From positions 1 to 44,392 of the forward strand of contig NZ_JAUSSZ010000022.1 in the NCBI RefSeq assembly GCF_030812595.1: a stretch of DNA of 44,392 nucleotides, in the 5' to 3' direction. Shown piece by piece: positions 40,341 through 44,392 of this stretch. Source of the DNA: Arthrobacter bambusae (GTDB lineage Bacteria; Actinomycetota; Actinomycetes; Actinomycetales; Micrococcaceae). The notes under the pieces are model-generated. The model made no database searches. It was not told the DNA's origin and was given only the letters and a program-made list of their open reading frames with translations. Position 1 is the stretch's first letter. Every line of letters begins with the position of its first letter. Both the position numbers and the translations under genes were made by a program.

Positions 40341-40513
40341 CGCAATTGGGCGTGTTTCTGCCCCACGTTCACGTCCGGGGGCCCGAAAACATGGGGATTT
40401 CAGGGGCGGTCCCCGGTGGAGGGGACTTCGCGGCGGCCTCCCGGGAGGAGGACGACGGCGGCGCTGAGACCGCGTCTGCTGGCTCGCGGTGCGCGTCTAA
40501 TGCGGCGTTAAAT
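40341..40513. other. Gap upstream of mraZ without a recognised gene
   Basis: Part of the 379-base non-coding stretch between the mraZ start and the DUF3040 stop. It is very GC-rich, with short G runs and a GAGGAC-GACGG type stretch around 40446-40457. Long frames cross it on the plus strand, but they lack ribosome-binding sites and have no recognisable family. I see no gene, tRNA or clear operator here. Confidence 0.5.
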
Positions 40514-40544
40514 GCGAAAAGACCCGAAATTCGGGTCTTTTCGC
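40514..40544 (-). terminator. Terminator of the DUF3040 gene
   Basis: A 31-bp perfect palindrome: GCGAAAAGACCCGAA (40514-40528) and TTCGGGTCTTTTCGC (40530-40544) around a single A. As RNA it would form a stem of about 13 bp with a small loop, and the descending minus-strand arm ends in a TTTT run. It lies about 80 bases past the DUF3040 stop and isolates that gene from mraZ. Confidence 0.85.
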
Positions 40545-40621
40545 AATCAGGCCGCAGCCTGGTGGATCAATGTGGAGGGCTCGACGTCGGGGGAAGACAA
40601 GCCCCTGAACGGAGCGCTCAG

Positions 40622-40984
40622 CTAGTCCTCGCCGCGGCGGCGCTCGTCCCAGCGTTCCTCGAGATTGCTCATGAACGAGTTCCTCGCCTTGCCCGGCTTG
40701 GCACTCTTCGACTTGCCGCCGGCTGCCCGTCTCAGGGTGGCGAAGTAAACGCCGGCGCCCATGACAATAAAGCCCAGCACCCCAAGGAAGATGTTCTGCA
40801 AGGACACACCTACCAGCAACAGGAGAATCCCGGCGATAGTGCCTAGAACGCCAATAACGATGTGCCTGGTCGACCATGAGCGAATGGGGTCAGAGCCCAT
40901 TGAATTGGCAAACTTTGGATCGTCCTCATGCAGTTGCTTCTCGAGTTGCTCGAGGAGCTTCTGTTCGTGCTCCGAGAGGGGCAT
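40622..40984 (-). CDS. DUF3040 domain membrane protein
   Basis: 120-residue actinobacterial DUF3040 protein. The N-terminal signature is MPLSEHEQKLLEQLEKQLHEDDPKFANSM (1-29), a charged amphipathic region. Two membrane segments follow at about residues 42-60 and 64-82 (IVIGVLGTIAGILLLLVGVSL and IFLGVLGFIVMGAGVYFATL), then a basic tail (RRAAGGKSKSAKPGKARNSF). Members of this family sit next to dcw clusters in many actinobacteria; the role is unknown. The start has a consensus ribosome-binding site AAAGGAGG 5-6 nt upstream. It shares its strand with dinB upstream, across a 244-base gap in which I recognise no gene. Confidence 0.9.
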   Translation of the reverse strand: MPLSEHEQKLLEQLEKQLHEDDPKFANSMGSDPIRSWSTRHIVIGVLGTIAGILLLLVGVSLQNIFLGVLGFIVMGAGVYFATLRRAAGGKSKSAKPGKARNSFMSNLEERWDERRRGED

Positions 40985-41228
40985 CGCGACCTCCTTTAGT
41001 CGGCCAGCGCCTGGATACGCCGCGGCCGTTGCGTCTTCTCTTTTGAACGGACGAGCCCAAAAAAGGGTTCCCGCGGGCCGGGTCTTGTGAACACGGCCTC
41101 ACGGAACGGACGCAACAGAGCAATTTATCCAGACGGTCTAAATCTGTGTATCTCTAGGATAGTTTGTTGGCCGCAGTTCTGAAAGACACGCCGTAGGCAC
41201 ACAGGAGGGCGCGCGAGGCCTTCGCCGC

Positions 41229-42497
41229 CTAGGGAGAGCCCGGGCGCTCGGGCTCCGCATGGGGTTCCAGAAGCCTTGCTGGAAGGACTGTCTTGCTGCC
41301 GAATCGCTGGGCGACCCGGTCAAGCGCCTGCTCGGCCGCCCGCCAGTTGTCGTCCCTTCGGTCGAGGCTTAGCTGCAGCGAGGCATGTTCCGCCGGTTCG
41401 AGCTGCTCGGCCCGGACGCCCACAAGGCGCACGCTCATTGGCCGGTTCCCCAAGGACGCGAGCAACTGGCTCACCACCTCATAGATCAACTGGGCACTGT
41501 CCACCGGGGTATGCATCGTCTTGCTTCGGCTTATTGTCGAAAAATCGGCATAGCGCAGCTTCAGCGCTATGGTCCGGGCCAGCATTCCGGCTGCCCGCAG
41601 CCGCGCCGCGGTTCGATGGGAGAGCCTTAGCAACTCACGGTGCAGCAGCGCGTCATCCGGGGTGTCAACAGCGAACGTTTCCTCGGAGCCAATGCTCTTT
41701 TCGAGGCGCGTGGGCGTGACCGGACGCGGATCCAAACCCATGGACAATCGGTGGACGTGTTCGCCCGAAGCTCCGAGGATCTTTTTCAAGGAAGAAAGCG
41801 GCGTCGCCGCGACATCGGCCACGGTACGGATCCCCAGCCTGGCGAGGACATCGGCGGTCTTGGCCCCCACTCCCCACAAGGCGTTCACGGGCAGGCCATG
41901 TAAATAGGCCACGGTCTGGCCCGCCTCAATAAGTAGCAGCCCGTCGGGTTTGCAGCGCGTGGAGGCTATTTTGGCCACGAATTTATTGGCGGCAATACCC
42001 ACCGACGCAGTTATTCCCAGCTCGGAGGCAACACGGCGCCGGATCAATTGGCCAATCCGGAGGGGTGGACCAAGCCGCCTGATCGCGCCGCCGACGTCCA
42101 GGAAAGCTTCGTCGACGCTCAAGGGCTCCACGAGGTCCGTTATTGATTCAAATATTCCCATCAGTTCCCGGGACACCTCGTAGTAAAGGCTGTGGCGGGG
42201 TTCGATGATGACCGCGTTGGGGCACATCCGCATCGCGTTGGCCATGGGCATGGCAGACTTCACGCCCATCGCGCGCGCCTCGTAGGAGGCGGACAGAACA
42301 ACGGAGCGATCCACCGGGAAACCCACAATGACGGGCTTGCCCCTGAGTTCGGGCCGGGTGCGCAATTCCACCGAGACAAAGAAGGCGTCCATGTCCACGT
42401 GAAGGATGCTGGTGCGCCTCAATTCCCGCAGGGCATCGGGATCCGGGGCGAATTCTTGTCCGGGGCCCCGCCCGTTGTTCTCTGCTTGTGGTCTCAC
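41229..42497 (-). CDS. dinB: DNA polymerase IV
   Basis: Y-family translesion DNA polymerase, cytosolic, usually induced as part of the DNA damage response. 422 residues. The palm motif ILHVDMDAFFVSVE (residues 31-44) carries the metal-binding Asp35 and Asp37. SVDEAFLDV (127-135) carries the catalytic Asp129/Glu130. SVGIAANKFVAKIAS and the helix-hairpin-helix LHGLPVNALWGVGAKTADVLARLGI follow, then the little-finger domain. The C-terminus (HAEPERPGSP) has no clear QxxLF-type clamp-binding motif. The start is GTG at 42495-42497; TAGGAT ends exactly 6 nt upstream, so it is probably leaderless. No LexA box was recognised near it. Confidence 0.95.
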   Translation of the reverse strand: MRPQAENNGRGPGQEFAPDPDALRELRRTSILHVDMDAFFVSVELRTRPELRGKPVIVGFPVDRSVVLSASYEARAMGVKSAMPMANAMRMCPNAVIIEPRHSLYYEVSRELMGIFESITDLVEPLSVDEAFLDVGGAIRRLGPPLRIGQLIRRRVASELGITASVGIAANKFVAKIASTRCKPDGLLLIEAGQTVAYLHGLPVNALWGVGAKTADVLARLGIRTVADVAATPLSSLKKILGASGEHVHRLSMGLDPRPVTPTRLEKSIGSEETFAVDTPDDALLHRELLRLSHRTAARLRAAGMLARTIALKLRYADFSTISRSKTMHTPVDSAQLIYEVVSQLLASLGNRPMSVRLVGVRAEQLEPAEHASLQLSLDRRDDNWRAAEQALDRVAQRFGSKTVLPARLLEPHAEPERPGSP

Positions 42498-42503
42498 ATG
42501 GAA

Positions 42504-42509
42504 ATCCTA
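42504..42509 (-). promoter_or_regulatory. -10 hexamer, leaderless start of dinB
   Basis: Minus-strand TAGGAT, six bases (TTCCAT), then GTG. An ATG one base before the GTG is out of frame, so the spacing also decides between the two. Confidence 0.55.
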
Positions 42510-42525
42510 TGCCGCGGCGCTGGTT

Positions 42526-42571
42526 ACTGGAGGCAGCACCCGGCGCCCTAAACTGGAGGCAGCACCCGGCG
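42526..42571. repeat. Perfect 20-bp direct repeat, 26-bp period
   Basis: ACTGGAGGCAGCACCCGGCG occurs at 42526-42545 and again at 42552-42571, with CCCTAA between the copies. It lies in the dinB / lipoprotein divergent gap, 22 bases before the lipoprotein GTG. It could be a recent tandem duplication of a promoter or operator segment. Confidence 0.7.
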
Positions 42572-42593
42572 TCGTCCCCAGGAGGAAATCCCT

Positions 42594-43127
42594 GTGAAGC
42601 TCTTTGGAAAGCCCCAACCCGTCAGTCTGGCCCTGTTGGCCACGGGCGTCGCGTTGGCCATCTCAGCTTGCGGTGCGTCCCCTGCAAGCACGGCATCCCA
42701 AGGTGCGGCGCCAACATCGTCCGGGGCGGTCACCGCCCCGGTTAGTCCGGCGCCGGGTAACACGTCAACGGCGGCCGCGGGAGCTTCGGCGGCCGTCGGC
42801 GCCCTGGTGCCGGGATTTCCGCAGCAGCTTATTCCATTGATGCCCAAGGCAGCAGTGGAGTCCAGCAGTTTCGACAAGAACTCCTCCCCGGCGTCGGTGG
42901 CACTGGTCGGCAACATTGCGTCGCCGGCGGACGCAGTAGTTGCCTTTTATACTTCTGCGTTCACGGCGCAGGGTTTCAAGGAAGTCCCCGGCAGCACCGT
43001 GGGGAGCATCAAGTCAAAGGATTTCCTCCGCGGCGACAATGAAACGGTGAATATCTCGGTGGTCGAAACCGCTGGCAACTCCACATTCACCATCGGCGCC
43101 AATGTGGCCGCCGGGTCAATCAAGTGA
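42594..43127 (+). CDS. Putative secreted lipoprotein
   Basis: 177 residues with a type II signal peptide: MKLFGKPQPVSLALLATGVALAISAC, with lipobox ISAC and the lipidated Cys26. A Ser/Thr/Pro/Ala-rich linker (about 28-70) precedes a small C-terminal domain (about 71-177, LVPGFPQQLIPLMPKAAVESSSFDKNSSPASVALVGNIASPADAVVAFYTSAFTAQGFKEVPG...). The domain does not match a family that I know. The start is GTG at 42594 with AGGAGG (42580-42585) 8 nt upstream. The TGA stop overlaps the next gene's GTG, so it is cotranscribed with the prenyl diphosphate synthase. The linker composition is typical of surface lipoproteins of Micrococcaceae. Confidence 0.82.
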   Translation: MKLFGKPQPVSLALLATGVALAISACGASPASTASQGAAPTSSGAVTAPVSPAPGNTSTAAAGASAAVGALVPGFPQQLIPLMPKAAVESSSFDKNSSPASVALVGNIASPADAVVAFYTSAFTAQGFKEVPGSTVGSIKSKDFLRGDNETVNISVVETAGNSTFTIGANVAAGSIK

Positions 43128-44215
43128 CTACGGAGAGCCTCGGTTCGGAACAGAGCCGTTTTGTGGCAGATGTCGCCGCCAAGCTTCACGGCTTCCTTGG
43201 CGTGCAACAAGAAACCATGGCCACCATCTCCCCGGATGTCGCTCCCCTCATGGGTTCAATCTCCAGCCTTGTCACCGGTGGCAAGAGGCTCCGGGCCTTG
43301 ATGTGCTACTGGGGGTGGCGAGGCGCCGGGGGTGCGTCCGGACATCCCGACATCATCACTGCGGGCTGCGCTTTGGAACTCTTTCAGGCTGCAGCCCTGA
43401 TCCACGACGACATCATCGACCGCTCTGATACGCGGCGCGGCGGTCCAAGCGTCCATAAGCGGTTCAGCCAGCTCCATGAGGGCGAAGGCTGGGCCCTCGA
43501 CAGCGAACGGTTCGGCCACGCCGCCGCGATTCTCACCGGGGACCTCTGCCTCTCCTTCAGCGAGGAGGCGTTCACGGAGATCGGCACCAGGGCCGCCGCC
43601 GGCACGTCTGCACGGCGGATCTTCAACCTCATGCGCGCCGAGGTCATGGCCGGCCAATACCTGGACATCCTGGAGGAAGTCGCAGGCCCCGCGCGGGACC
43701 GTGCGGGTGCAGTCCACCGCGCCCAGTCCATCATCCGTTACAAGTCAGCCAAGTACTCAACGGAACACCCCTTGGCTCTTGGGGGCGCCTTGGCCGGTGC
43801 CAGTGATGAGCTCCTGCAAGGCTATTCCGACTTCGCATTGCCGCTTGGTGAAGCATTCCAGCTGCGCGACGACGTCCTGGGAGTGTTCGGAGACCCCGGG
43901 ACTACCGGAAAGCCCGCTGGAGATGACCTCCGCGAAGGCAAACGGACCGTGCTGGTGGGCTTCGCCATCAACCAGGCCGGAGCTGCCGATTCGAGCTACA
44001 TCGATACCATGCTCGGAAGGCAGGACCTTGGCGAAGCCGAAGTTGCCGAGATCAGGCGGATCATCGTGGATTGCGGAGCGCTCGAAGCCACTGAATCGAT
44101 GATCGAGGAACTGAGCAACGAGGCTTTCGAGGCATTGGAACGACTCCCCTTGGCGGAACTCCCGCTTACCGCACTCAGGCAGTTGGCTGAAGCCGCTGTC
44201 AGCCGGGCCGCGTGA
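43124..44215 (+). CDS. Polyprenyl diphosphate synthase (IspA/IdsA family)
   Basis: Cytosolic trans-prenyltransferase condensing isopentenyl diphosphate onto an allylic diphosphate; geranylgeranyl or a longer chain is likely, as in the actinobacterial IdsA group. 363 residues. The first Asp-rich motif is LIHDDIIDRSDTRRGGPSVH (D95-D99), with GGKRLRALMCYWG before it. The second is AFQLRDDVLGVFGDPGTTGKPAGDDLREGKRTVLV (DD at 249-250). The five-residue region before the first motif (ELFQAAALIH) contains an aromatic residue that could limit chain length. The product, menaquinone side chain or carotenoid precursor, cannot be settled from sequence. The GTG overlaps the lipoprotein stop by four bases. 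Confidence 0.9.
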   Translation: MTTESLGSEQSRFVADVAAKLHGFLGVQQETMATISPDVAPLMGSISSLVTGGKRLRALMCYWGWRGAGGASGHPDIITAGCALELFQAAALIHDDIIDRSDTRRGGPSVHKRFSQLHEGEGWALDSERFGHAAAILTGDLCLSFSEEAFTEIGTRAAAGTSARRIFNLMRAEVMAGQYLDILEEVAGPARDRAGAVHRAQSIIRYKSAKYSTEHPLALGGALAGASDELLQGYSDFALPLGEAFQLRDDVLGVFGDPGTTGKPAGDDLREGKRTVLVGFAINQAGAADSSYIDTMLGRQDLGEAEVAEIRRIIVDCGALEATESMIEELSNEAFEALERLPLAELPLTALRQLAEAAVSRAA

Positions 44216-44221
44216 ACTCTT

Positions 44222-44269
44222 GCCTAAATCCAGGTTAAATTCAGGCTAAATACCTGCCTTAAATACAGT
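44222..44269 (+). repeat. Short TAAAT-CAGG-like tandem repeats after the synthase gene
   Basis: Three to four imperfect copies of an 11-bp unit, CTAAATCCAGG, TTAAATTCAGG and CTAAATACCTG then CTTAAATACAG, in an AT-rich stretch directly after the stop codon. They may be part of a terminator region or the operator of the next gene, which lies outside usable sequence. Confidence 0.4.
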
Positions 44270-44272
44270 GGT

Positions 44273-44392
<120 letters not shown>

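Noticed and set aside
40985..41228. Possible gene or U-tract terminator between DUF3040 and dinB (T6 run near 41060)
   Set aside because: No frame with start signals was found. The T run follows only a CCCGCGGG self-complement with no usable loop, so I do not call a terminator.
43124..44215. Naming the prenyl synthase as octaprenyl or heptaprenyl specific
   Set aside because: Chain length depends on residues before the first Asp motif that I cannot interpret safely without alignment, so the product is left open.

Overview
The window reads as a chromosomal housekeeping segment of a high-GC actinobacterium of the Micrococcaceae, most likely Arthrobacter in the broad sense. The reasons are the actinobacterial division and cell-wall (dcw) gene order without ftsA, a glnA1 / glnA2-glnE nitrogen block, a ROK polyphosphate (glucomanno)kinase of the Arthrobacter type, GTG starts in many genes, and a MurE whose specificity loop lacks the meso-diaminopimelate motif DNPR, which fits the L-lysine peptidoglycan of Arthrobacter. 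I see no tRNA, rRNA, insertion sequence, prophage, CRISPR array or defence island, and no credible undescribed multi-gene system. What is worth a second look is regulatory.

Layout. 1-1.3 kb: the 3' end of lipA and a DUF4191 membrane protein. 1.3-10.1 kb: an RDD membrane protein, glnA (type I glutamine synthetase, behind a GlnR-like operator), a 54-residue membrane protein, a GNAT acetyltransferase, and the glnA2-glnE pair (a second synthetase and the adenylyltransferase that controls GlnA1). 9.1-15.5 kb: mixed metabolism, with panB, a short SPOR-like protein, map, ppgK, nrdR, hisD, a membrane protein and a flavin reductase. 15.5-20.6 kb: dnaE, an RluA/RluD pseudouridine synthase and lspA. 20.7-40.3 kb, all on the minus strand: the dcw cluster read mraZ, rsmH, ftsL-like, ftsI, murE, murF, mraY, murD, ftsW, murG, murC, ftsQ, ftsZ, pgeF, yggS, sepF, yggT, divIVA. 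40.6-44.2 kb: DUF3040, dinB, a small lipoprotein and a long-chain prenyl diphosphate synthase. The last ~120 bases are poly-G and look like an assembly or sequencing artefact.

How it works together. MurC, D, E and F build the UDP-MurNAc-pentapeptide, MraY and MurG make lipid II, and FtsW and FtsI polymerise and cross-link it at the septum set by FtsZ, SepF and FtsQ/FtsL, while DivIVA (Wag31) directs polar growth. Many of these genes overlap by 4 or 8 bases, a sign of coupled translation. A 10-bp-period GTGG triplet lying on the mraZ promoter is the expected MraZ autorepression site for the whole cluster. In the nitrogen block GlnA1 keeps the adenylylation tyrosine and GlnA2 does not, although glnA2 is the gene joined to glnE.

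Regulatory reading. Seven genes have a TANNNT -10 hexamer ending exactly 6 nt before the start codon, and an eighth has 7 nt; these are probably leaderless mRNAs and several of them decide the start. Other sites are a four-part GlnR box before glnA, paired NrdR-like boxes over a TATAGT -10 upstream of nrdR followed by a terminator-like leader hairpin, a palindrome over the ftsZ promoter, and a near-perfect 22-bp palindrome between ftsI and murE.
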